Positions 24,848 to 32,779 of a DNA stretch of 40,205 nucleotides are shown here, piece by piece. How positions within the stretch are numbered: position 1 is the first letter of the stretch; each line of letters begins with the position of its first letter. The DNA comes from Candidatus Avimonas narfae. Lineage in GTDB: Bacteria; Bacillota; Clostridia; Oscillospirales; Acutalibacteraceae. The notes below the pieces were generated by a model. That model worked only from the letters and a program-made list of their open reading frames with translations, was not told the origin of the DNA and ran no database searches. The DNA is taken from contig CAJFNR010000026.1 in the NCBI GenBank assembly GCA_904395335.1, positions 1 through 40,205 of the forward strand, in the 5' to 3' direction. The position numbers and the translations under genes were made by a program.

Positions 24848-24869
24848 TGAAACGAAGCATCTCGTTTCA
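24848..24869 (-). other. Hairpin upstream of the precursor gene
   Basis: Perfect 8-bp stem tgaaacga/tcgtttca with a 6-nt loop, 32 nt before the precursor start. It may be a processing or stability element that raises precursor mRNA relative to the maturation genes. Confidence 0.5.
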
Positions 24870-24884
24870 TCCGGTCATTCAAGG

Positions 24885-25145
24885 TTATCTATGCGGCAGC
24901 AATTCCCACAAGCTTTTGCAAAATCCATTGACGGACGCCAGGCTCTCTGGTGACAGCAACTCGTCATGCAGCTCTATATCCCATTGGTTTTCGATCTCCA
25001 CAACAGCGGATATGAACTGAATGGAGTCTTCAATATACTCCCTCAGGTCCAAATCCTCCTCAGGACCCGGATTCTTCGCCATAACCCCAGACTGAGCAAA
25101 GATTTCAATGACGCGGGAACGAAAGGCAATAAACTCCTCTGACAT
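24885..25145 (-). CDS. Acyl-carrier-like protein of the peptide-maturation system
   Basis: An 86-residue acidic helical protein resembling acyl carrier proteins. The sequence YIEDSIQFISAVVEIENQWDIEL aligns with the DSL-plus-helix region of ACP, with Ser41 in the place of the phosphopantetheine serine. The flanking parts are unlike fatty-acid ACP. It fits the description of the ACP-related proteins in clostridial radical-SAM peptide clusters (TIGR04069-like, from memory). Start overlaps the radical SAM stop (TGATG), after GAGGAGG. Whether it is really pantetheinylated, or is only a peptide chaperone like PqqD, cannot be told. Confidence 0.75.
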   Translation of the reverse strand: MSEEFIAFRSRVIEIFAQSGVMAKNPGPEEDLDLREYIEDSIQFISAVVEIENQWDIELHDELLSPESLASVNGFCKSLWELLPHR

Positions 25146-26485
25146 CACAATACCTCCTCAAACGAATTGTTCTGGGAATCCAGCAGCCGCAGCGTCATCG
25201 CCAGATTCCGTTTTTCCAAGGGGCACTTGGTTTGAGCAGGACGCTGAAGTACACGCTGCGCAGGACAGCACTCTCCCAGGCAATTCGGAAGAAAGAAGCA
25301 TTTGTCATTGTCACAGTGATCGGGCTGGCAAAGCCATTGTGCACAGCGATAAGAATCCATTCTCTCTCCCTGTTCTGCATTTATCTCTCCCACTCTGGCC
25401 TGGGGTGTACTGGAAAACTCACAGGTGCATTTATAAATCTCCCCTTTTGGGGTAATGGTATAGGCATTTTTTTTAGCAGCATAGCAAACGCTTCCTCCAG
25501 GGTTTAAAAAATCCTCGTAGATAAAATTCAGCTTTGGTCCGTAATCCATCGCGGTTTGGTAGATATCCGTCATCAGCCGTTCACCAATAAGGGAATCCCG
25601 GAACTCATCAATTCGGTCACCACCCCAATCCATGACCGGACGAAAGAAAAACTGAAAACGGGGATCCTGTCCGAAACGTGTACCAAAAAACTCCTTATAT
25701 GCAGGGATATGCGCTATCATTTCCCGTGAAAAATTTGTCCGCAGGGTAATCCGAAAGCAGGAGGAGGTTATTCGATCACGAATCGTTTCCAAATTGAAGA
25801 GAATACGGTCAAAGCTACCCTCTCCGTTACACAAAGGGCGCTGATAATCATGCGTTTTTTTCAGTCCGTCTATCGTTATCTGGAAGTAAAGCACTTTGGC
25901 CCTGAGAAGTTTTCGGAAGGTTTCACAATCCAAAAGATAGCCATTAGTAGTAATGCTGGCGGTATACGGCTTATGATGGCAGCGGCAAATATCCATCATT
26001 TGATCTGACAGGGTGACAATTGTATCCAGACCCAATAAGGGCTCCCCCCCAAACCACGAAATGTGCAGGCCCTTATATCGTGATATATTACGTGAAACAA
26101 ATTTCAAAATACCTTGCCGGACACTTTCATCCATATATGTATTGGGGAATGATTCGTAACAATAGCGGCAACGAAAGTTACACTGCTCCGTCGGCAACAA
26201 AGTAAGCTCGAGAATCGGACTATCAATACAGTCGATATAAAGTGCCTTTAGCTGCTGGCGTTCATTCCAATCCTCCGGTATCAGGAACTCTTTTTCTATA
26301 AGCACGTTCCGAATCCTTTGCGGAAGCACTTCCGGATTCTCTCTGCGGCACAAAACCTCTCGAATGATTTCGTCGTACGGTTTTCGGATCTTTAGCAGAC
26401 TGGCACGGCCAATCAACGTATTGTACAGCAGCAGATTCCCATTGGCACTTTCGGTATGAAAAACAAATTGCGACAATTTATACAT
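25145..26485 (-). CDS. Radical SAM/SPASM peptide maturase
   Basis: A 446-residue enzyme that modifies the precursor peptide. The radical SAM motif is C102-x3-C106-x2-C109 in PTEQCNFRCRYCYESF, with GGEPLLG shortly after. The C-terminal SPASM region carries many cysteines (CYAAKKN..., CTCEF, CAQWLC, HCDNDKCFFLPNC, GECC, KCPLEK) that bind auxiliary Fe-S clusters. The arrangement recalls CcpM (TIGR04068) and anaerobic sulfatase-maturase-like enzymes. ATG at 26485 is chosen because GGGGGAGGG abuts the earlier ATG. It would form thioether or C-C bonds at the CWGC end, though the chemistry is not shown here. Confidence 0.9.
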   Translation of the reverse strand: MYKLSQFVFHTESANGNLLLYNTLIGRASLLKIRKPYDEIIREVLCRRENPEVLPQRIRNVLIEKEFLIPEDWNERQQLKALYIDCIDSPILELTLLPTEQCNFRCRYCYESFPNTYMDESVRQGILKFVSRNISRYKGLHISWFGGEPLLGLDTIVTLSDQMMDICRCHHKPYTASITTNGYLLDCETFRKLLRAKVLYFQITIDGLKKTHDYQRPLCNGEGSFDRILFNLETIRDRITSSCFRITLRTNFSREMIAHIPAYKEFFGTRFGQDPRFQFFFRPVMDWGGDRIDEFRDSLIGERLMTDIYQTAMDYGPKLNFIYEDFLNPGGSVCYAAKKNAYTITPKGEIYKCTCEFSSTPQARVGEINAEQGERMDSYRCAQWLCQPDHCDNDKCFFLPNCLGECCPAQRVLQRPAQTKCPLEKRNLAMTLRLLDSQNNSFEEVL

Positions 26486-26502
26486 AACAGTCATCCCTCC
26501 CC

Positions 26503-27309
26503 CTATGAAAACACGTTCCAGAAATCTGTATCGCTGTATACGTTTTTGATGAACAGACAGTGTTCCCCTTCCGGTACTACCTTATCCGTCATCCGATACC
26601 GAACAGGATTCAGCATATACAATGTCCGATCTCGTTCGGGTTCCTCTATATTGAAAGCGCTTTCCTGATAAGTACAAAAGCGAATCATGTTTTTACACAA
26701 ATACCATCTGAGATTTACAGACGTACTCCGAGGGACATAGGGCATGCACAGAGACTTCCCCTCCAAAAGGATTTGTCGTATTTCCTGCACATCCAACGGG
26801 CATTTCTCCGCATCTGTATAATAGGTGCCCATTGCCGCATCAAAAGCGACCCATTTGTTGTACAAATCTGAAAACACCATGGTCATGCAGTGGCAATCCA
26901 TCGGACGTAAATCCATTGGAAGGCATCGGATCATCCTCGAACGAAAACCAAATGAGAGGTATACCTCATTGAGTACGACCGCATATGTCCAGCAGGTAGA
27001 CCGGGTTTCTCTAAGCCTTCTACTTTTTAAAATTTCCACCGTATTCATCGGCCGAACCGGAGGGGCTTCCCCACTTAGCAAACTGCGGTTTACCCAAAAC
27101 ATGAGTTTCTTCTGAAGTTCAAACTGGTTGGATGTATTTTCAAATACGGTGGCAGGTATCAATTCCCTCACCTGCTGTAGTCGCTTGTCATGCCATTGAT
27201 ATTGATAGGGGAGTGCCGAAACGCTTGCCCCATATTCATGGAACAGACGGAGAAAATAAAAATCATCCTCCCGACTTACCTTTCCCTCCATATAAATGTT
27301 AAATGTCAT
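26503..27309 (-). CDS. Transglutaminase-like domain protein
   Basis: A 268-residue protein. The core Cys-His-Asp triad of the transglutaminase-like fold is visible: Cys106 in STCWTYAVVLNEVYLSFGFRSR, His140 in MDCHCMTMVF and Asp157 in KWVAFDAAMG. The end (about 170-268) is less clear. No signal peptide. It is the first gene after the promoter of the RiPP operon, 18 bp upstream of the radical SAM gene. It could be a cysteine protease, an amidase or a crosslinking enzyme acting on the peptide; not a usual member of such clusters as far as I know. The ribosome binding site is weak. Confidence 0.75.
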   Translation of the reverse strand: MTFNIYMEGKVSREDDFYFLRLFHEYGASVSALPYQYQWHDKRLQQVRELIPATVFENTSNQFELQKKLMFWVNRSLLSGEAPPVRPMNTVEILKSRRLRETRSTCWTYAVVLNEVYLSFGFRSRMIRCLPMDLRPMDCHCMTMVFSDLYNKWVAFDAAMGTYYTDAEKCPLDVQEIRQILLEGKSLCMPYVPRSTSVNLRWYLCKNMIRFCTYQESAFNIEEPERDRTLYMLNPVRYRMTDKVVPEGEHCLFIKNVYSDTDFWNVFS

Positions 27310-27367
27310 AATTGATTTTTCTCTCTTTTACTAATTTGATATTCATACGAAATAATTTTATGGTGTA

Positions 27368-27397
27368 ATTTTATCACAGTTCGATTTTTGTTGTCAA
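27368..27397 (-). promoter_or_regulatory. Promoter of the RiPP operon
   Basis: Minus strand TTGACA (27392-27397), 18 bp, TAAAAT (27368-27373), about 60 bp before the first gene. The DNA around it is very AT-rich. Confidence 0.82.
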
Positions 27398-27693
27398 TAT
27401 AAATATTTTATTTTTTATAATTAATTATTTATATTAATAATATCTAAATGCGGTTTCAGCTAATATTTCTCCCTATGCTTTTATAAAATCTCATAAAAGT
27501 TTTATTTTTACGAGACATACCAATTCAATATAAGGAACTTGAATACCTTTGCAGATATCCTACACCTAAATAAGAGTGGCGGGAGATTTCCTTCTGGAGA
27601 AGCATGCGTTTTTTGAATCCATGGCAGCCCCAAATGTTCTCCAGGCCTTTTGTATCGTTATCTATTATCTAGGCGACAGATAACTCCAAATAT
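27398..27693. other. AT-rich intergenic edge of the RiPP island
   Basis: No gene is seen. The first part is nearly pure A/T with an imperfect inverted repeat at about 27479-27503 (ttttata / cataaaa). The composition is unlike the GC-rich flank and marks the border of the imported cassette. No clear attachment site or transposase remains. Confidence 0.5.
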
Positions 27694-27738
27694 AAAAGGC
27701 CCAGCGACCATTGCATTTAAACGGTCACTGAGCCTTTT
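27694..27738 (-). terminator. Terminator of the transketolase operon
   Basis: A stem of aaaaggc...gacc with ggtc...gcctttt, using some G-U pairs, just after the stop codon of the transketolase C-terminal subunit. Confidence 0.72.
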
Positions 27739-27756
27739 ATCGTATTCGCGTTCGCT

Positions 27757-28707
27757 TTATTTCCGTTTGATCTCCATCGCGTCCCGGACGCGGGCGGCCA
27801 GGTTGGCGGCGCACAGGCCGAAAACCTCCAGCAGCTCCGCCGCCGGGCCGGACTTGCCGTATTCGTCCTCCACGCCCACACGCACCACCGGCACCGGCGT
27901 GGACTCGCATACCGCTTCCGCCACGGCGCTGCCCAGGCCGCCGATAATGCTGTGCTCCTCAGCGGTGACAATCAGCCCGGTCTCCGCCGCTGCCTTGGCC
28001 ACGATTTCCTTATCCAGCGGCTTGATGGTGGCCATGTTGATCACGCGCACAGAAATCCCTTCATTTTTCAACAGCTCCGCCGCCTTGATCGCCTCGCCCA
28101 CCAGCAGGCCGGTGGCGATAAGGGTCACGTCCGTACCTTCGGTGAGCTGCACGCCCTTGCCAATTTCAAACCGGTAAGTACTGTCGAAAATGGTGGGGAT
28201 CGCCAGCCGGCCGAAGCGCATATACACCGGCCCCTCCATCTTCACCGCCGCCCGGACGACCTGTCCGGCCTCCACATAATCAGCCGGGTTCAGCACCGTC
28301 ATGCCGGGGATGGTCCGCATCAGGGCCAGATCCTCACAGCACTGGTGGGTGGCGCCGTCCTCGCCCACGGAAATCCCGGCGTGGGTGGCGCCGATCTTGA
28401 CATTCAGATGGGGATATCCCACGCTGTTGCGTATCTGCTCGTAGGCCCGGCCGGAAGCAAACATGGCAAAGGAGGAAGCCACCGGCACCTTGCCCGCGGC
28501 CGCCAGGCCGGCGGCCACGCCAATCATGTTCTGCTCCGCAATGCCGCAGTCGAAGAAACGGTCGGGATACGCTTTCTTAAACATGCCGGTTTTGGTGGCT
28601 GCGGCCAGGTCGGCATCCAACACCACCAGATTGGGCATCTCCGCACCCAGGGCCACCAAACCCTCACCGAAAGCCTCACGCGTAGCTTTTTTGATAACAT
28701 CCGCCAT
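27757..28707 (-). CDS. Transketolase, C-terminal subunit
   Basis: A 316-residue protein holding the pyrimidine-binding and C-terminal domains of transketolase (MADVIKKATREAFGEGL...ADLAAATKTGMF, DCGIAEQNMIGVAAGLA with the catalytic Glu for thiamine, GVGEDGATHQ-like GISVGEDGATHQCCEDLA, and ITAEEHSIIGGLG). In many Firmicutes transketolase is split into two neighbouring genes, and the N-terminal half follows in the same operon. Pentose phosphate pathway; the product erythrose 4-phosphate feeds DAHP synthase nearby. GGAGGG precedes the ATG. Confidence 0.93.
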   Translation of the reverse strand: MADVIKKATREAFGEGLVALGAEMPNLVVLDADLAAATKTGMFKKAYPDRFFDCGIAEQNMIGVAAGLAAAGKVPVASSFAMFASGRAYEQIRNSVGYPHLNVKIGATHAGISVGEDGATHQCCEDLALMRTIPGMTVLNPADYVEAGQVVRAAVKMEGPVYMRFGRLAIPTIFDSTYRFEIGKGVQLTEGTDVTLIATGLLVGEAIKAAELLKNEGISVRVINMATIKPLDKEIVAKAAAETGLIVTAEEHSIIGGLGSAVAEAVCESTPVPVVRVGVEDEYGKSGPAAELLEVFGLCAANLAARVRDAMEIKRK

Positions 28708-28726
28708 TATCGTTTGCCCTCCCTTT

Positions 28727-29572
28727 TCATTCGGCCTGGAGCTGCCGGATCACGGCATCCAATTCCGCCAACGCCTGATCCGCCTGTTCCCGGTTGGGAG
28801 CAGAACCGTGCCAGCCCACCTGATTCTCCATAAAGGAAACGCCTTTGCCCTTCACCGTCTTCATCACGATAGCGGTGGGTCGGCCTTTGGTCTCCCGGGC
28901 CTCCCGGAAAGCGGACTCCATCTGCTCAAAGCTGCTGCCGTCGATCTCCAGCACATGGAAGCCGAAAGCAGCGAACTTCTCCGGAATGGGGTAGGGGGAG
29001 TTGACCTCCTCTAGTGTTCCGTCGATCTGCAGATTGTTGTTGTCCACGATGACACAGAGGTTGTCCAGCTTTTTATGAGAAGCGAACATAGCGGCTTCCC
29101 AGACCTGGCCCTCTTCGATCTCACCGTCACCCATGACAGCGTACGTCCGCCAAGAGGCGCCGTCCAGCTTGGCGGCCAGCGCCATTCCCACGGCGGCGGA
29201 AATCCCCTGCCCCAAAGAACCGGTGGACATATCCACCCCAGGAGTGCCTTTCATATCCGGATGCCCCTGCAGCATGGCGCCGGTGTGACGCAGCGTTTTG
29301 ATCTCCTCATCGGAGAAGAATCCCTTGAGCACCAGCGCACCGTAAAGGGCGGGAGCGGTGTGCCCTTTGGAAAGAACCAGGCGGTCCCGATCCGGCCACC
29401 GGGGATTTTGGGGATCGACATGGAGCTCCACAAAATACAGGTACGCCATAAGATCCGCCACCGACAGCGAACCACCAGGGTGGCCGCTTTTGGCACAGCA
29501 CGTCCCCTCAATGACGTACTGGCGGATGCGGGCTGCCGTTATCGACAGCTGCTTTTTCAGAGAATCCTCCAT
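28727..29572 (-). CDS. Transketolase, N-terminal subunit
   Basis: A 281-residue thiamine diphosphate-binding half of transketolase. GHPGGSLSVADLMAYLYF, DRLVLSKGHTAPALYGAL, the binding motif GDGEIEEGQVWEAAMFASHKKLDNLCVIVDNN (split here) and NPLGWHG-like QVGWHGSAPN are present. Start at 29572 after AAAGGA; an upstream in-frame extension (to 29722) contains the leader RNA and is not used. It works with the C-terminal subunit 20 bp downstream. Confidence 0.93.
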   Translation of the reverse strand: MEDSLKKQLSITAARIRQYVIEGTCCAKSGHPGGSLSVADLMAYLYFVELHVDPQNPRWPDRDRLVLSKGHTAPALYGALVLKGFFSDEEIKTLRHTGAMLQGHPDMKGTPGVDMSTGSLGQGISAAVGMALAAKLDGASWRTYAVMGDGEIEEGQVWEAAMFASHKKLDNLCVIVDNNNLQIDGTLEEVNSPYPIPEKFAAFGFHVLEIDGSSFEQMESAFREARETKGRPTAIVMKTVKGKGVSFMENQVGWHGSAPNREQADQALAELDAVIRQLQAE

Positions 29573-29744
29573 CGGCTGACATCCTTTCCGTTTTCGCATA
29601 TACGGCCTCCTGAAAGGAACGCCGCTATCATAAGACCCGGTTCCGGGCCTGCTTGCCGTGTTAATAGGAACGCTCTCCCCGTCGAACCATGCCGCGGCGT
29701 TTCCGGGAAATGCCGCCGCCATGATACCGGGAACACACCGTATG

Positions 29745-29899
29745 AGACCACCGGCTGATGTGCATAGGCTTTCCCCAAGGGGAATTGCCTGTTCCTCAGA
29801 CAGGTATCACGTAGTGGCAGGAGGTTGCTCCTGCCGACAACCAATCTCTCCAGGCTCAGGGACTTCCCAGGTAGTTTACCATCACACATAGAGGCCCTG
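29745..29899 (-). ncRNA. Structured leader RNA, possibly 6S RNA
   Basis: A 155-nt, G+C-rich, non-coding segment right after an extended -10 (TGATATAAT). It contains stacked hairpins ggcagga/tcctgcc, cctgt/acagg, ttcccc/ggggaa, and 5' and 3' ends that can pair in part (atgtgt with gcacat; cca..ggc with gcc..tgg) into a rod. AAGTCCCTGAGCC near the 5' side and a CAGCC-GGTGG-TCTCAT block near the 3' side look like the two conserved arms of bacterial 6S RNA, which sequesters RNA polymerase. It lacks an obvious terminator and could be instead the leader of the transketolase genes. The family call needs a covariance search. Confidence 0.45.
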
Positions 29900-29904
29900 G
29901 GCAC

Positions 29905-29933
29905 ATTATATCATTCTTTCGACAAAAAGAACA
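29905..29933 (-). promoter_or_regulatory. Promoter of the structured RNA / transketolase leader
   Basis: Minus strand TATAAT (29905-29910) with an extended TG one base upstream and a weak -35 (TGTTCT, 29928-29933) at 17 bp. Confidence 0.6.
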
Positions 29934-30023
29934 GGGCGCAAGTTGTCAAAGCTTTCCCGTCCATTCCCAAAGGATTTCCGCCGATTCCCACAAAGGGAAC
30001 CCCGGCATGAAAGGGATAAGCGG

Positions 30024-30052
30024 TTGACCTTTTGCCCTGTTTGGGATAAAAT
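30024..30052 (+). promoter_or_regulatory. Promoter of rpe
   Basis: TTGACC (30024-30029), 17 bp, TAAAAT (30047-30052), giving a leader of about 125 nt before the ATG at 30183. Confidence 0.75.
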
Positions 30053-30182
30053 GAAGCGGAGCTCTTTGCCACCGTTTCACATTCGGCGGCAGACCCCTGG
30101 ACCGGCGTCTTCGCCGGATCTATTCGATCTCCGGCCCAACCCGGGAAAAACTTTCCCGCAAAGGGCGGAAAGGAATCCGTTT

Positions 30183-30827
30183 ATGAAAGTTTCACCGTCC
30201 ATTCTCACCTGCGATTTTGCCCGGCTGGGCGAGGAAGCCTCTTTTGTGGAGCGTTCCGGGGCCGACTGGCTCCACCTGGACGTGATGGACGGCGTTTTTG
30301 TGCCCAATCTCAGCTTCGGGCCACCGATCATCCAACGGCTGCGCCCGGTGACACCACTCTTTTTTGATGTCCATCTGATGATGGAATACCCGGACCGGCT
30401 GCTGGACGCCTTTGCCGATGCCGGGGCAGACAGTCTCAATCTCCATGTGGAATGTCGTTCGCCGCTGGAGCCCTCCCTGCGCCATATCCGGCAGCGGGGC
30501 TTAAAATCGGGGCTGACCCTCAAGCCGGGCACCCCGGCGGAGGCGGTATTTCCCTATCTTCCCCTGGTGGACATGGTGCTGATCATGACGGTGGAGCCCG
30601 GCTTCGGCGGCCAGAAGTTCATGGCGGATATGCTGCCCAAGGTAAGCGCCGTCCGGGACGAGGCCCGGCGGCGCGGCCTGTCTCCGGAAATCCAGGTGGA
30701 CGGCGGCATCAACCGGGACAACGCCGCTGACGCGGCCCGGGCAGGAGCCACCTGCGCGGTGGTGGGTAGCGCCCTGTTTGGCGCTTCCGATCCAGCGGAG
30801 CTGGTGCGTTACATCCAGTCCTGCTGA
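30183..30827 (+). CDS. rpe: Ribulose-phosphate 3-epimerase
   Basis: A 214-residue TIM-barrel enzyme interconverting ribulose 5-phosphate and xylulose 5-phosphate in the pentose phosphate pathway. Signatures: KVSPSILTCDFARLGEE, HLDVMDGVFVPNLSFGP, DVHLMM with metal-binding His/Asp, MTVEPGFGGQKF, and VDGGIN near the phosphate site. AAAGGA lies before the ATG; a longer open frame upstream is not used. It stands divergent to transketolase, a related function. Its 3' end overlaps mecA by 19 bp. Confidence 0.96.
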   Translation: MKVSPSILTCDFARLGEEASFVERSGADWLHLDVMDGVFVPNLSFGPPIIQRLRPVTPLFFDVHLMMEYPDRLLDAFADAGADSLNLHVECRSPLEPSLRHIRQRGLKSGLTLKPGTPAEAVFPYLPLVDMVLIMTVEPGFGGQKFMADMLPKVSAVRDEARRRGLSPEIQVDGGINRDNAADAARAGATCAVVGSALFGASDPAELVRYIQSC

Positions 30828-31411
30828 GCCCGGCGTTTCCGCTTATCCAGCGGCTTTTTCGAGGCCGCACACAGACGGGCCAGGGCATCGCCCACCGCGA
30901 TGGGACGGCCGTGCTCCGCGGTAAAAGCGGCGGCGGTGTCTCCCTCTCCCGCCTGGCGGGCGAATTCCCCCAGCAGGTCCCCCACCCCCCTGGCCAACGG
31001 CGCAGCGGGGTAAAGTACCAGGCGATATCCTTTTCCGAAGCTGTACAGCGAACTCCCCGTCAAAGGCGCAGAAATCCGGCTGAGACTGCGGGCCATGCCC
31101 AGCAGCTGGTCGGCGGTTTCCACCTCATACACATAGGGCCCCACTGCCCGTTTCATCCGGCTGCGCCGGCGGCCTTCCACCGGGGTGAACAGCAGCAGAC
31201 ACCCGCCGTCCAACGGCAGTGCCTCCACCATCAGCCCGCCCTCCGCTGGAAACCCCGTTTCCTTTTGAGCGGCGGCAAGAATTCGTTTCATGGCATCCCG
31301 GGTCACGGGATCCTCGTAATCCAGCGATTCAAATGTCAGGCCCAGCTCCGCCAGATCCTCTTCGCTGAGCCAAACCTTCAGACAGCCGCTGTCGGTCATT
31401 TCCATCCGCAC
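30809..31411 (-). CDS. mecA: Adaptor protein MecA
   Basis: A 200-residue adaptor that delivers target proteins to the ClpC ATPase. The N-terminal domain (MTDSGCLKVWLSEEDLAELGLTFESLDYED) and the C-terminal ClpC-binding domain (YVYEVETADQLLGMARSL...SSLYSFGKGYRLVLYP) are both present, joined by a linker. A GTG start at 31411 has GGGAGG at 7 nt, better than the ATG two codons on. The 3' end overlaps rpe tail to tail. Its own promoter lies in the 99-bp gap to rnfC. Confidence 0.88.
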   Translation of the reverse strand: MRMEMTDSGCLKVWLSEEDLAELGLTFESLDYEDPVTRDAMKRILAAAQKETGFPAEGGLMVEALPLDGGCLLLFTPVEGRRRSRMKRAVGPYVYEVETADQLLGMARSLSRISAPLTGSSLYSFGKGYRLVLYPAAPLARGVGDLLGEFARQAGEGDTAAAFTAEHGRPIAVGDALARLCAASKKPLDKRKRRAQQDWM

Positions 31412-31467
31412 GGCGGCACCTCCCTCCCTGTGGGGCGGAACCGGCCGGCTCACATCCCCTTATTCTC

Positions 31468-31496
31468 ATAATATAATCCGGACCAGCCCTTTGCAA
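31468..31496 (-). promoter_or_regulatory. Promoter of mecA (overlapping the rnfC promoter region)
   Basis: Minus strand TTGCAA (31491-31496), 17 bp, TATTAT (31468-31473). On the plus strand TATAAT (31472-31477) overlaps it and may serve rnfC, with no good -35. Confidence 0.55.
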
Positions 31497-31510
31497 GAGG
31501 TGAAAAAAGG

Positions 31511-32779
31511 ATGTCGATATTTACTAAAAGTGGGATTTCTCTCCCACTTTTGAAGGAGCCCGCGGCCTCTCGCCCCATCGAAGAAATGGAAAATGTCACT
31601 AGGGTGACGCTGCCGCTGTCCTTCAGCGGGGAATCCTCGCCGCGCCGGCCTGCCCTCGGTTCTTATTCCACCGTTATCCGTGGACAGGTTATCGGCCTGC
31701 CCGAGGATGAGCAGGACACGCCGGTGCTCGCCTCGGTGACGGGGGTGCTGTCCGGCACGCAAACCCTTATCCATCCATTATATGGCGAACTGGAATGCGC
31801 CGTGCTCGACTGCATGGTGTCTGCCCGTCCCGAACCCCTCCCCCGCCCGCACAAGGGGGAATGGACGCCGGCGGAGATTGTGGGAGCCGCCCGCACGGCC
31901 GGCATCATTGACGAAATCGACGGCGTCCCTCTGCATCTGAAGCTGAAAGCCTGGCAGGGAGGGCGCTGCCACTTTCTCGTGGCGGACGGTGTGGAGCAGG
32001 AACCCTATTCCTCCAGCGCCTGGGCAGTGCTGAACGAGGCCATTGAACAGGTGTGGGAGGGGGTGCAGCTGGCCGTCACAGCTACCGGTGTGGCCGGCGC
32101 TCACATTGCGGTGAAGCTTCCTGCCGCTCGCCGCCGTGCCCTATCCCGGCGCCTACGTAACAGCCAGCTCTTTCAGGTGCGCCGCCTCTATCCCGCCGAG
32201 CAGTACTCCCATACCGCCGGCGACGTGGTGGTGGGCCGCGTAGGAGTACAGGCCTGTTTGGCCCTATACCGGGCGGTGGCGTACGGCGAAAGTCACGGCG
32301 ACTGTGTGATCACGGTAGCAGGTGACGCCGTGGCCACCCCGCAGAATCTGCGCATCCCCTTCGGCGTAAGCATTCGCCAGGTTCTGCTGGCATGCGGTCT
32401 GTCCACCGATCCCACGCGGGTGATCCTGGGTGACGCGCTTACCGGCGTAGCGGTATCCACCCTGGATCTGCCTCTGCTGCCCGGTTCCACCTGTCTGCTG
32501 GCGCTGACGGAAAAGAAAACGACAGTCCCCCGTGCCTGTATCGGCTGCGGACGATGCGTCCAGGCCTGCCACGCAGGGTTGCTGCCCTTTGAAATCTACC
32601 GCCGGCTGGAAAACATGCACTACGAACGGCTGTCCGGTCTGTTGCCGGAACACTGCGACGGCTGCGGCGCCTGCTCCTATGTCTGCCCGGCGGGATTGGA
32701 TCTCGCCGCCCGGGTGATGGAAGCCAGGGAAAGCGCCGGAACTATTTTTCTCAATTGGGGGGACGATGATGACGCTTAA
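31511..32779 (+). CDS. rnfC: RnfC-like subunit lacking the NADH/FMN loop
   Basis: A 422-residue homolog of RnfC. The N-terminal barrel-sandwich part (LPLSFSGESSPRRPALGSYSTVIRGQVIG) and C-terminal double 4Fe-4S pattern C343-x2-C-x2-C-x3-C and C382-x2-C-x2-C-x3-C are kept. The glycine-rich FMN/NADH loop, normally AGIVGLGGAGFPTHVKL, is here AGIIDEIDGVPLHLKL (residues 130-145), so the flavin and NADH site looks lost. The VADGVEQEPYSSS stretch matches the usual NGAECEPYLT. It starts the operon after GAGGTG; it may pass electrons from a partner other than NADH, or serve as a scaffold. Confidence 0.82.
   Translation: MSIFTKSGISLPLLKEPAASRPIEEMENVTRVTLPLSFSGESSPRRPALGSYSTVIRGQVIGLPEDEQDTPVLASVTGVLSGTQTLIHPLYGELECAVLDCMVSARPEPLPRPHKGEWTPAEIVGAARTAGIIDEIDGVPLHLKLKAWQGGRCHFLVADGVEQEPYSSSAWAVLNEAIEQVWEGVQLAVTATGVAGAHIAVKLPAARRRALSRRLRNSQLFQVRRLYPAEQYSHTAGDVVVGRVGVQACLALYRAVAYGESHGDCVITVAGDAVATPQNLRIPFGVSIRQVLLACGLSTDPTRVILGDALTGVAVSTLDLPLLPGSTCLLALTEKKTTVPRACIGCGRCVQACHAGLLPFEIYRRLENMHYERLSGLLPEHCDGCGACSYVCPAGLDLAARVMEARESAGTIFLNWGDDDDA

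Noticed and set aside
27479-27503. Inverted repeat as the end of an insertion sequence or attachment site
   Set aside because: The match is short and A/T-only, no partner copy is seen on the other side of the island, and no transposase or integrase is present.
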